A DNA stretch of 64,000 nt from assembly GCA_022072085.1 (NCBI GenBank), contig JAJVII010000041.1, positions 62,001-126,000 on the forward strand, in the 5' to 3' direction. The stretch comes from Phycisphaerae bacterium (GTDB taxonomy: Bacteria; Planctomycetota; Phycisphaerae; JAJVII01). The notes beneath the pieces were generated by a model. It ran no database searches. It worked only from the letters and a program-made list of their open reading frames with translations, and was not told the origin of the DNA. The translations under genes and the position numbers were made by a program. Shown here piece by piece: positions 53,277 through 61,120 of this stretch. Position 1 is the stretch's first letter; every line of letters begins with the position of its first letter.

Positions 53277-53861
53277 TTACAGCTTGATCTTCGTGCCCAG
53301 GAGCTTGAGGAACTCGGCCAGCCAGGCGGGGTGGCCGGGCCAGGCGACCGCGGTCACCAGGTTGCCGTCGACGACGGCCTTGTCGAAGGCGACCTGGCGG
53401 AACTTGCCGCCGACGGCGACCACGTCCGGATGGATCGAGGGGTAGGCGGTCAGCGTGCGGTCCTTGACGACGTCCGCGGCGACGAGGATCTGGGCGGCGT
53501 GGCAGATGGCCGCGACGGGCTTGCCCGCCTTGAAGAAGTGCCTCACGATCGCGATCACGTGCTCGTTGAGCCGGATGTATTCCGGTCCCCGGCCGCCCGG
53601 GAGGACCAGTGCGTCGTAGTCGGCCGGGTCGATGTCGTGGAAGTCCGCGTTGAGTGCGAAGCGGTGGCCGGGCAGTTCGTGATAGGTCTGGGCCCCGTCG
53701 GCGAAGTCATGCACAGCCGTCGGGATCTTGTCGCCGGCGTGACGGTTGGGGCAGGCGGCGTGAACGACGTGGCCGACGGCCTGGAGCGCCTGGAACGGCA
53801 CCATCACCTCGTAGTCCTCGACGTACTCGCCGACGAGCATCAGAATCTTCCTGGCGGCCAT
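53277..53861 (-). CDS. DJ-1/PfpI-family protein
   Basis: A protein of 194 residues starting [19 protein letters not shown], with AAAGGA 6 nt upstream. The nucleophile elbow is [11 protein letters not shown] (Cys) with E in [10 protein letters not shown] and the His next to Cys. This matches the DJ-1/PfpI superfamily, which includes intracellular proteases, glyoxalase III-type and deglycase-like proteins. Probably single-domain and cytoplasmic. Confidence 0.9.
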   Translation of the reverse strand: MAARKILMLVGEYVEDYEVMVPFQALQAVGHVVHAACPNRHAGDKIPTAVHDFADGAQTYHELPGHRFALNADFHDIDPADYDALVLPGGRGPEYIRLNEHVIAIVRHFFKAGKPVAAICHAAQILVAADVVKDRTLTAYPSIHPDVVAVGGKFRQVAFDKAVVDGNLVTAVAWPGHPAWLAEFLKLLGTKIKL

Positions 53862-54010
53862 GGGGTGTCCTTTCGGTTGTGGATGTGCGGCTTCATGCGC
53901 AATCATAAGCGAGCCCCCGGCCCCCGTCACGGGGCGGGCTTCTTCGGCGGTGTGCAGGCGATGCGGTGAATCGTCCCCCTGTCGCCGCGGCCGGGAGGAG
54001 GGAAATACAT

Positions 54011-54198
54011 CCGCAGATTACGCAGATTACGTAGATTCAAGATCAAGGAAAGACAAGAGAACCGCGAATGGACGCGAATGAACGCGAGTAGAGAAGTAGG
54101 GAGACTTGGGCCTTCCCTCCCTCATTGGCGGCCATTCGCGTGAATTCGCGGTTCTCCCGCTTCTTGGTACACGTCTGCGTAACTGCGTAATCTGCGAG
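54011..54198. repeat. Nested palindromic element, two word families
   Basis: The outer arms use CGCAGATTACGCAGATTACG (54012-54031) mirrored by CTGCGTAACTGCGTAATC (54175-54192). The inner arms use GAGAACCGCGAATGGACG (54057-54074) mirrored by ATTCGCGTGAATTCGCGG (54134-54151). The inner pair lies wholly within the outer pair. It fills most of the 380-bp gap 53862-54242, which holds no gene I can support. Confidence 0.75.
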
Positions 54199-54242
54199 TG
54201 GGTTCTCTTCTCCGCTCCCTCCGTCGCGCCCCCCGAGGGCGT

Positions 54243-55004
54243 TCAGCGGTCGGCGGACTGGCGGCTGATGAGGGCGGCGATGTAGCCGGCGGCGAACCCG
54301 TTGTCGATGTTCACGACGCTCACGCCCGCGGCGCAACTGTTGAGCATCGTCAGCAGCGGGGCGATCCCCCCCAGGTGGGCGCCGTAGCCGACGCTGGTCG
54401 GCACGCCGACGACCGGGCTGCTCACCAGTCCGCCCACCACCGACGCCAGCGCCCCCTCCATGCCCGCGACGACCACTAACACCTTGGCGCGGTGGATGTC
54501 CTCCAGGCGGCCGAGCAGTCGGTGCAGGCCGGCGACGCCAACGTCGTAGATTGTCGTCACCGGAGCGCCCATGATCTCGGCTGTCACGCGGGCCTCCTCG
54601 GCGACGGGCAGGTCGCTGGTCCCGGCGCTGATGATGCCGACCAGGCCCGCGTTGCCGACTTGCGGCTCGGTCTGTCGCAGCGTGATGGCCCGGGCGGTCG
54701 CGTGATGCCGGGCTGAGGGGAACTTCCTCAGCACGGCCGCCACCTGCTCGTCGCCGGCGCGGGTGGCCAGCACGTCGCCGCCGTGCTCAGCCAGGCGCGT
54801 GAAGATCGTGACGACCTGCTCGACGGTCTTGCCGGGGCAGTAGATGACCTCCGGGAAACCGCAGCGGAGGCGGCGGTGATGGTCGATGGTCGCGAATTCG
54901 AGGCTCTCGAAAGGCAACCGCCGCAGCCGCTCGATGGCGTCGGCCAGGTCGATCTGGCCGGCTTTGAACTGATTGAGCAGGTCCGCGAGCTGGTTGGGTT
55001 CCAT
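54243..55004 (-). CDS. larB: Nickel pincer cofactor carboxylase LarB
   Basis: A protein of 253 residues. The pattern EVIYCPGKTVEQV, then ISAGTSDLPVAEEA, DVGVAGLHRLL, VAGMEGALASVVGGL and VPTSVGYGAHLGGIAPLLTMLNSC, VNIDNGFAAGYIA, is that of LarB, which carboxylates nicotinate adenine dinucleotide in NPN cofactor synthesis for lactate racemase. larC, larE or larA are not seen in the window. It stands alone with palindromic sequence on its downstream side. Confidence 0.9.
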   Translation of the reverse strand: MEPNQLADLLNQFKAGQIDLADAIERLRRLPFESLEFATIDHHRRLRCGFPEVIYCPGKTVEQVVTIFTRLAEHGGDVLATRAGDEQVAAVLRKFPSARHHATARAITLRQTEPQVGNAGLVGIISAGTSDLPVAEEARVTAEIMGAPVTTIYDVGVAGLHRLLGRLEDIHRAKVLVVVAGMEGALASVVGGLVSSPVVGVPTSVGYGAHLGGIAPLLTMLNSCAAGVSVVNIDNGFAAGYIAALISRQSADR

Positions 55005-55126
55005 AAGCGTTCTCCGTCGGGTCAGCTTACTATATCCGTCGCGTGGCGCGAATGGTCGTGGGAATATTCCGTTGCGTTCGGGCTCTCAGACGCGGGTCGA
55101 TCACGTCTCACCCGCGGGAGAGAACC

Positions 55127-55630
55127 ATGACGCGCTCTGCACTGCTGCCGATGCTCGTTGCCATCCTCGCGCTGGTCGCCTGCCTGGCCGGCTGCGACCG
55201 GGCGGGGTACGGGGACATCGCGATCGACATCCTGCTGGACCCGGAGGCCGAGGCGATCGGCCGACAACCGGACCCGACGGTCGGGGTCGAGTTGGCCGGG
55301 GGATCCTTCCACGGCGACATTGCCGTGCGCCTGGCGATCGGTTCCAGGGATGCGACAACGTTGGCCCGGGACGACGGGGCGCGGGCGGGCTTGCCGGTCC
55401 GTTCAATTCAGATCACCGAGAGCTGGTTCCTGCATCCGGCGGCGCCCATCAACATCCATCCCGATCTGCTGCCGTTCGTGAAGCGCAACGAAGTGCGGCG
55501 GACCAACGGCGGATGGGACGTCGTGCAGCGGATCGTCGTGGTCGGTCCGGTGAAGCTCGTGCCCACCCCCAAGCCGGTGGCCAAGAGTCCGCTCGGGCCT
55601 TGCCCCGCGACGCAGGGAAAGGGCGTCTGA
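55127..55630 (+). CDS. Hypothetical lipoprotein
   Basis: A protein of 167 residues with the lipobox CLAGC (Cys ~23). GGGAG lies upstream of the ATG. The mature part is a single small beta domain (DIAIDILLDPEAEAIGR, VRSIQITESWFLHP, VQRIVVVGPVKLV) with a polar C-terminal tail. It has no recognised family. It faces LarB on the other strand and ends ~12 bp from the convergent GNAT gene. Confidence 0.65.
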   Translation: MTRSALLPMLVAILALVACLAGCDRAGYGDIAIDILLDPEAEAIGRQPDPTVGVELAGGSFHGDIAVRLAIGSRDATTLARDDGARAGLPVRSIQITESWFLHPAAPINIHPDLLPFVKRNEVRRTNGGWDVVQRIVVVGPVKLVPTPKPVAKSPLGPCPATQGKGV

Positions 55631-55642
55631 CGCCTTCCCCGG

Positions 55643-56143
55643 TCAGGGGGGCGTGGGTTGGGGCGCAGCCGGGGCCAGGCGCTTGGTCAGGTAGCGGGCA
55701 GAGCCCCAGTCGTTGGTGAACACGCCGTGCTCATCGAACTCGTAGCCCAGGTGGGGATAGAGCCGCTGGGCCCGGGCGTAGCTCTCGGTCAGGCCCACGC
55801 CGATGCCCATCACCGGGCAGCCGCGCTCGATGGCCACGTGTTCGCAGGCCCGCACGATGGCCGAGCCGATCCCGCGCCCGCGCAGCGGCTCGACGACGCT
55901 CATGCTGTTGATCTCGGGGATGCCGGCCTCGGCGAACGGCGGGTAGTTGGAGACCCAGATCACGCTGGCGACGCCGACGGCCTTGCCCTCCAGCCACGCC
56001 ACCAGCGTGACACGCAGCCCGGTGCGGTTGGCCTCCAGCACGCGGGCCCAGCGCTCGGCCGACTTGTCCGGGTCGCGCGGGGCGAAGTCGCGGATGATGG
56101 CCGGGATATCGTCGTGGGCCAGCGGCCTGATGTCGAGGTTCAT
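55643..56143 (-). CDS. GNAT-family N-acetyltransferase
   Basis: A protein of 166 residues. Motif A VVEPLRGRGIGSAIVRACEHVAIERG (RGRGIG, acetyl-CoA binding) is clear, with strands VTLVAWLEGKAVGVASVIW before it. The end (SYARAQRLYPHLGYEFDEHG) is motif B. It lies 8 bp upstream of tsaD's stop on the same strand, so it is probably co-transcribed with tsaD; RimI is often found near tsaD, but this is not typical RimI. Confidence 0.85.
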   Translation of the reverse strand: MNLDIRPLAHDDIPAIIRDFAPRDPDKSAERWARVLEANRTGLRVTLVAWLEGKAVGVASVIWVSNYPPFAEAGIPEINSMSVVEPLRGRGIGSAIVRACEHVAIERGCPVMGIGVGLTESYARAQRLYPHLGYEFDEHGVFTNDWGSARYLTKRLAPAAPQPTPP

Positions 56144-56151
56144 GGTGTCTC

Positions 56152-57219
56152 CTAACTGGCGACGGCCGACAGGTCGAGGCCGGCCGTCTGGCCGGCTTGC
56201 AGGCGGTAGTAGCCCAGGCCGGCGTGCATCGCGGCGTTGTCGGTGCAGTACTTCGGCTGGGCCAGCAGGATCTCGATGCCCTCGCGCGCGGCGGCGGCCG
56301 ACAGCTCTCGCCGCAGGGCGCTGTTGCAGGCGACGCCTCCGCCGACGAAGATCCGACGCACGCCGGCGCGGGCGGCGGCCATCAGCGTCTTGCCGACGAG
56401 CACCTCGACGACGGCGGCCTGGAAGCTGGCGGCCAGGTCGGCCTTGTCCTGCTCGCTCATCGTGTCGGCGCGGGATTCGCCCTTCATGTTCTGGCCTCGG
56501 ACCTGGTAGAGGACGGCGGTCTTGATGCCTGCGAAACTGAAGTCGAGGCTGTCGCGGGCGAGCCAGGAGCGGGGCAGGGCGAAGCGTTTGGGATCGCCGC
56601 CGCGGGCCAGGCGGTCGATGATGGGCCCGCCGGGGTAGCCGAGATGGAGGATGGCCGCCACTTTGTCGTAAGCCTCGCCGGCGGCGTCATCGATGCACCG
56701 TCCAAGCGTCCGCGGCGGCGAAAAGTGGACCAGGTCCACTTTTTCTCCGGAAAGTGGACCTGGTCCACTTTTCTGGAGGTGGTAGAGGCTGGTGTGGCCG
56801 CCGCTGACGACCAGGGCGACGGCCGGCAACAGGTCGGCCGGCCCGCGGTCCAGGTCCAGCATCGGCGAAAAGGCGTGGCTGTGGATATGGTCCACCCCCA
56901 CCAGCGGCAGACCCCACGCCCAGGCCAGCGTCTTGGCGGCCGTCACGCCCACCAGCAGCGAGCCGACCAGCCCGGGCCGATGGGCGACGACGACGCCGTC
57001 CAGGTCGCCCCGTCCGACGCCGGCGGCGGACAGGGCTTCGGCCACCACGGCGTTGATCCGCTCGATGTGGGCCCGGCTGGCGATCTCCGGAACCACCCCG
57101 CCATATTTGACGTGCAGGGCGATCTGCGAGGCGACGATGGACGAGAGCACGCGCCGGCCGTCGGCGACGACGGCGGCGGCCGTCTCATCGCAACTGGATT
57201 CGATACCCAGCAGATTCAT
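56152..57219 (-). CDS. tsaD: tRNA N6-adenosine threonylcarbamoyltransferase TsaD
   Basis: A protein of 355 residues starting MNLLGIESSCDETA, with GAGGTGAG upstream. It makes t6A37 in ANN-decoding tRNAs with TsaB and TsaE. Motifs: IESSCDE, VVPEIASRAH (metal His), VDHIHSHAF (second His) and GRCIDDAAGEAYDKVA. Homologues read GGHTSLYHV directly to that last motif; here ~21 residues (QKSGPGPLSGEKVDLVHFSP) are inserted, encoded by the two palindromes at 56721-56771. The insert replaces the usual short loop near the active site and the frame is kept. Confidence 0.95.
   Translation of the reverse strand: MNLLGIESSCDETAAAVVADGRRVLSSIVASQIALHVKYGGVVPEIASRAHIERINAVVAEALSAAGVGRGDLDGVVVAHRPGLVGSLLVGVTAAKTLAWAWGLPLVGVDHIHSHAFSPMLDLDRGPADLLPAVALVVSGGHTSLYHLQKSGPGPLSGEKVDLVHFSPPRTLGRCIDDAAGEAYDKVAAILHLGYPGGPIIDRLARGGDPKRFALPRSWLARDSLDFSFAGIKTAVLYQVRGQNMKGESRADTMSEQDKADLAASFQAAVVEVLVGKTLMAAARAGVRRIFVGGGVACNSALRRELSAAAAREGIEILLAQPKYCTDNAAMHAGLGYYRLQAGQTAGLDLSAVAS
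56721..56771. repeat. In-frame double palindrome in tsaD (AAAAGTGGACC)
   Basis: AAAAGTGGACC-A-GGTCCACTTTT (56721-56743) is followed by AAAGTGGACC-T-GGTCCACTTT (56751-56771). Each is a perfect palindrome around one base, and together they form a larger inverted repeat with spacer TCTCCGG. This lies within the tsaD reading frame between the family motifs and is not part of any homologue I know. Confidence 0.85.
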
Positions 57220-57323
57220 GCACTCACCTCGGCAGCCTTCCAGGGGCCGGTTCGTCAGCTTAACACGCGAACGACGCCCGGGCAACCGGGGCGGGGAGGG
57301 GACGCGAGGGCACGAGATTCCGA

Positions 57324-57352
57324 TTGGCCCGGGGTTGACAACGGAGTAGGAT
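57324..57352 (+). promoter_or_regulatory. Promoter-like sequence, pseudopilin 1
   Basis: TTGGCC (57324-57329) and TAGGAT (57347-57352) are 17 nt apart. The other two pseudopilin genes have TAGnAT -10 elements too (58599, 59843), which supports three separate transcription starts. Confidence 0.4.
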
Positions 57353-57420
57353 TCGTGTCGTTGAATTGCCTGTCGCCCGCGAAGGGGCAACGCAGTTCCG
57401 CAGGTGTTTCGGAAACGGAT

Positions 57421-58524
57421 ATGAGACAGTCCAGACAACGCGCCGCCGCAGGCTTCACGCTGGTGGAGTTGATGATTGCCGTGGGGCTGCTGGCGATGAT
57501 CTTCGTCGTGGCCGGGTACATCTTCCAGACGTCGGTGACGGCGATCGGCCAGGCGCAGGCCAGCAACGAGATGGTGATGAGCCTGGCGGCATTCGACAAG
57601 GTCATCCGCCAGGACCTGGCGGCGATCGAGCCCGGCGGGTTCCTGGGAATGGGCCGGCGGGAGCAGGACGGCTACGGGACGGGCATGGACTCGGCCCAGG
57701 GGCTGAAGAAGAAGTACCGCAAGGACTGGATGATGTTCTACATCACCACCGAGCGGTGCAGCCCGATGGACCCGCGGGCGATCGGGCAGTGGGCCCGTGT
57801 GTTCTACGGTCCGGGGCAGACAGCCGACCCCAACGACTCGGGGGCCAGCGACCTGGTGAGCAACTGGGTCCTGATGCGTCACCAGGTGCTGTTGTGTCCC
57901 AAGCTGCGGATGGACAAGAACGCCATCGAAGCGACGTCCGGGCCCAGCGGCTGGAGCGACCCGGTGGGTCCGTTCCTGGGCATCGAGTGGCCTCAGGAAG
58001 GCGACTATCCGGGGATGGAGCGGAGCTACTGGCGGGCGACGGATACCTACAGGTTCAGGCGGATGCACTGGTGGTGGTACTGGAACTACGGCTGGTGCGG
58101 CACGGTGAGCACGCCCTGGGTATACGACCGCGTCTCCCGGACCAACCCTGAAAAGCCGCAGAGGGCCTACAGCGAGCCGGACTTCTACCACAATGTGCCG
58201 GGCCTGGGCGGCGGGCTGAAGGTGAACTTCTCGGCGCTGGGGCACTGCGACTTCAAGGTGCAATACGCCATGAAGGAGGATCTGGGGACGACGATCGCCT
58301 GGCGCGATCCGCCGGCTGTCGGCGGATCGGGCAACCCAGCCGACCCCAACTACAACGCTTCTGACCCGGTGCACAACACCAGCCAGACCAACCAGGACGG
58401 GCGGCTGATGTTCACGCCCGGCGACCGCTGGCCGGCTCTGCTGAAGATCACGGTCCGCGTCTTCGACCCGCTGGCCCGGCTGGTGGACGGGCGGACGATG
58501 GACGTGATCATGATGCTTCCCTGA
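57421..58524 (+). CDS. Type II secretion pseudopilin (GspJ-like), copy 1
   Basis: A protein of 367 residues starting MRQSRQRAAAGFTLVELM. The prepilin site is G/F with the hydrophobic N-terminal helix (FTLVELMIAVGLLAMIFVVA), processed by a prepilin peptidase. The large globular part (~330 residues) is far above the usual ~200 of GspJ minor pseudopilins and shares GRR, DPRAIGQW, WVLMRHQ, WRAT, NYGWCG, TPWVY and TTIAWRDPPAVG blocks with the two following genes. It may be a minor pilin of a planctomycete secretion or fibre system. Function is inferred from the N-terminus only. Confidence 0.75.
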   Translation: MRQSRQRAAAGFTLVELMIAVGLLAMIFVVAGYIFQTSVTAIGQAQASNEMVMSLAAFDKVIRQDLAAIEPGGFLGMGRREQDGYGTGMDSAQGLKKKYRKDWMMFYITTERCSPMDPRAIGQWARVFYGPGQTADPNDSGASDLVSNWVLMRHQVLLCPKLRMDKNAIEATSGPSGWSDPVGPFLGIEWPQEGDYPGMERSYWRATDTYRFRRMHWWWYWNYGWCGTVSTPWVYDRVSRTNPEKPQRAYSEPDFYHNVPGLGGGLKVNFSALGHCDFKVQYAMKEDLGTTIAWRDPPAVGGSGNPADPNYNASDPVHNTSQTNQDGRLMFTPGDRWPALLKITVRVFDPLARLVDGRTMDVIMMLP

Positions 58525-58575
58525 CCCGCCGGCTGAGCTCTCGCCGATGGCGGTCCGCCTGCTTCCCGCCGGAAC

Positions 58576-58604
58576 TTTGCACAACCGCGACACTTCAATA
58601 GAAT
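58576..58604 (+). promoter_or_regulatory. Promoter, pseudopilin 2
   Basis: TTTGCA (58576-58581) and TAGAAT (58599-58604) are 17 nt apart, a good sigma-70-type match, 62 bp before the GTG start. Confidence 0.55.
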
Positions 58605-58665
58605 GAGGCGAGACGGTCGCCCTGCTGCGCAGGCACGGGACCGACATGGGCGAAAGGACTGCCAG

Positions 58666-59781
58666 GTGAGGTTCTCGATTCGACATCCGGCCGGGGGCTT
58701 CACGCTGGTGGAATTGATGATTGCCGTTGGCCTGCTGGCGATGATCTTCGTGGTAGCCGGCTACATCTTCCAGACCTCGGTGACGGCGATCGGCCAGGCC
58801 CAGGCCAACAACGAAATGGTCATGAGCCTGACGGCGTTCGACCGCCAGATCCGTTTCGATCTGGACACGCTGGAGCACGAGGGGTTCCTGGTGATCGGGC
58901 GGCGCAGCCAGCAGGCCTATCCCAGCGGCGACGAGGCGAGGTTGGGCCTCAAGAAGGATCTGCGCAACGACTGGATGTCGTTCTACGGGACGACCGAGTT
59001 GGCCAGCCCGGTCGACCCGCGGGCGATCGGGCAGTTTCAGCGGATCTTCTACGGCCAGGGGGACGTGACCAACCCCTCCAGTTCCGACTACAGCAACGTG
59101 GCGACCAACTGGGTGCTGATGCGCCAGCAGGTGCTGGTGATGCCTGCCCTGCGCGTCGCGGTCTCGACGATCGAAGGGGCCTACGAGGCGTCGCACAACT
59201 ACGACACCGCGGGCATCAGCGCCGGACTGGAATGGCCCCAGATGGGCGACAAAGGCGGCAAGGAACGCACCTACTGGCGGGCGACGCAGAGTTACACCTA
59301 CCGCCGCTTCTACTGGTGGTGGCATTACAACTACGGGTGGTGCGGCAGCTTCTCCACGCCGTGGGTCTACGCCCGCGGCGGCGGTCAGGATGCCAGCGCG
59401 ACGGCCTACTACGAGCCGACCTTCTACGTCAACCCGGCCGGCATCGGGCACGGACAGTGGCGGATGGGCATCCTGCCGCACTGTGCCCAGTTCCGCGTGC
59501 AGTACGCGATGAGCGAGGACCTGGGCACGACGATCGCCTGGCGCGACCCGCCGGCCGTCGGCGACTCGAATAACCTGGTCGACCCCAACTATAACGCCGC
59601 CGATCCCCTCTACGGCGGCGGGCTGGCCGGCGGCCGATCCCGCACCAACAACGACGGGCGGCTGGTCTTCGGCCCCGGCGACCGCTGGCCCAGGCTGCTG
59701 CGGATCAACGTTCACATCTATGACCCGCTCTCGCGGCTGGCCGGCGGACGGACGGCCGAGATCGTGATCCCCGTTCCGTGA
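58666..59781 (+). CDS. Type II secretion pseudopilin (GspJ-like), copy 2
   Basis: A protein of 371 residues, GTG start with AAAGGA upstream. The N-terminus MRFSIRHPAGGFTLVELM is followed by the same helix as copy 1. Globular region has blocks shared with copies 1 and 3 and differs in loop lengths, including SSTIEGAYEASHNYDTAGI and YARGGGQDASATAYYEPTFY. It is preceded by its own promoter-like sequence, so the three genes are a tandem family instead of a single operon. Confidence 0.75.
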   Translation: MRFSIRHPAGGFTLVELMIAVGLLAMIFVVAGYIFQTSVTAIGQAQANNEMVMSLTAFDRQIRFDLDTLEHEGFLVIGRRSQQAYPSGDEARLGLKKDLRNDWMSFYGTTELASPVDPRAIGQFQRIFYGQGDVTNPSSSDYSNVATNWVLMRQQVLVMPALRVAVSTIEGAYEASHNYDTAGISAGLEWPQMGDKGGKERTYWRATQSYTYRRFYWWWHYNYGWCGSFSTPWVYARGGGQDASATAYYEPTFYVNPAGIGHGQWRMGILPHCAQFRVQYAMSEDLGTTIAWRDPPAVGDSNNLVDPNYNAADPLYGGGLAGGRSRTNNDGRLVFGPGDRWPRLLRINVHIYDPLSRLAGGRTAEIVIPVP

Positions 59782-59819
59782 GACGCGGGCACGCTTCCGT
59801 CGTTCGCAGTCTTATCTCC

Positions 59820-59848
59820 TTTTCTCTGCCTCCCAAGGGACGTAGTAT
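59820..59848 (+). promoter_or_regulatory. Weak promoter-like sequence, pseudopilin 3
   Basis: TAGTAT (59843-59848) is 17 nt from TTTTCT (59820-59825). The -35 is poor; the -10 fits the TAGnAT pattern of the other two copies. Confidence 0.3.
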
Positions 59849-59887
59849 CTTGTACGGAATGATTCTCTCCTGTCCGGAGAGCTTGAG

Positions 59888-61000
59888 ATGCGGCTCGCGT
59901 CGATCCAGTCCGGCCCGTCGATTCCACGCCGCACCGGCGCGTTCACGCTGGTCGAGTTGATGATCGCCGTCGGTCTGCTGGCGATGATTTTCGTGGTGGC
60001 CGGCTACATCTTTCAGACGTCGGTCTCGGCGATCAGCAAGGCTGAAGCCAACAACGAAATGGTGATGAGCCTGACGGCCTTCTCCAAGCAGTGCCGCTAC
60101 GACATGCAGGCCATCGAGCACAACGGGTTCCTGGTGATCGGCCGACGCCAGCAGGACGCCTTCGCGTCCACCGCCGACGAGAGCGAGAACATCAAACGGA
60201 CCTTCCGCAACGACTGGATGATGTTCACGATGACCACCGAACAGCCCAGTGTGGTGGACCCGCGGGTGATCGGGCAGTGGGAGCGGATATTCTACGGCCA
60301 GGGGGACGTGACCAACCCGAGCAACTCGCAATACAGCAAGTATGCGACCGACTGGGTCCTGATGCGCCACCAGATCCTGATGATGCCCAAGCTGCGGATC
60401 AGCACCAGCGAAATGGAAGCGGCGATGAAGGACTACACCACCTGGACCACCGTTGCCGGCATCGACTGGAACGATTCGCCCGACTACCTCGGCAAGGAGC
60501 GCCAATTCTGGACCGCCATGCAGAGCTACACCTACCGCAAGCTCTACTGGTTCTGGATGATGAACTACGGGTGGTGCGGTTCGTACCCGATGCCCTGGGC
60601 CTATGCCCGCGGCGGCGGGCAGGACTCCACCGCCAAGACCTACTTCGAGCCGACCTACTGGCAGGATGCGAGCTTCTACTTCGGGGCGTCGGCCGGCCGA
60701 CGGTTCCAGTTGCTCGGCCACTGCGGCGATTTCAAGGTTCAGTACGCCATGAGCGAGGACCTCGGCTCGACGATCGCCTGGCGCAACCCGCCGGCCGTCG
60801 GCGACTCGTCCAACCCCCAGGATCCCAGTTACAACGCCTCGGACCCGGTGAACAGCGACCGCACCAACCAGGACGGCCGACTCATGTTCGGCCCCGGCGA
60901 TCGCTGGCCCAGCCTGCTGAAGATCCACGTCCACATCTACGACCCGCTCAACCGTCTCGTGGACGGCCGGGCCATGGATATCGTCGTCCCGATGAACTGA
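59888..61000 (+). CDS. Type II secretion pseudopilin (GspJ-like), copy 3
   Basis: A protein of 370 residues with a longer leader (MRLASIQSGPSIPRRTGAFT) before the same LVELMIAVGLLAMIFVVA helix. Downstream, DPRVIGQWERIFYGQGDVTNP, NYGWCGSYPMPWAYARGGGQD and HCGDFKVQYAMSEDLGSTIAW match copy 2 more closely than copy 1. The three copies are strongly alike in the N-terminal helix and diverge in the outer surface, as expected for paralogs acting in one complex or in different conditions. Confidence 0.75.
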   Translation: MRLASIQSGPSIPRRTGAFTLVELMIAVGLLAMIFVVAGYIFQTSVSAISKAEANNEMVMSLTAFSKQCRYDMQAIEHNGFLVIGRRQQDAFASTADESENIKRTFRNDWMMFTMTTEQPSVVDPRVIGQWERIFYGQGDVTNPSNSQYSKYATDWVLMRHQILMMPKLRISTSEMEAAMKDYTTWTTVAGIDWNDSPDYLGKERQFWTAMQSYTYRKLYWFWMMNYGWCGSYPMPWAYARGGGQDSTAKTYFEPTYWQDASFYFGASAGRRFQLLGHCGDFKVQYAMSEDLGSTIAWRNPPAVGDSSNPQDPSYNASDPVNSDRTNQDGRLMFGPGDRWPSLLKIHVHIYDPLNRLVDGRAMDIVVPMN

Positions 61001-61120
61001 TTCGCGAGTTCCACGTCGCCGCCGGATTCTCCCACCACCATTGCCAGCCGGGCGGGTTCTTTGGCCTTATGGGCGATCTTCCATCCAGCCTGGAACCGAA
61101 ACTGAAAGGGGCGAACGCAT

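Noticed and set aside
54011-54198. CRISPR array
   Set aside because: The words are 7-11 bp, drifting and mirrored, with no constant repeat and no unique spacers of uniform length; no cas genes are present.
57335-57340. TTGACA as the -35 element of pseudopilin 1
   Set aside because: No -10 element lies 16-18 bp downstream; TTGGCC with TAGGAT at 17 bp fits better and matches the other two copies.
56152-59715. Minus-strand frame of over 1100 codons covering tsaD and pseudopilins
   Set aside because: Only the tsaD part has family motifs and a ribosome binding site at 57219. The upstream part is antisense to the pseudopilin genes and repeats because these genes are paralogs.
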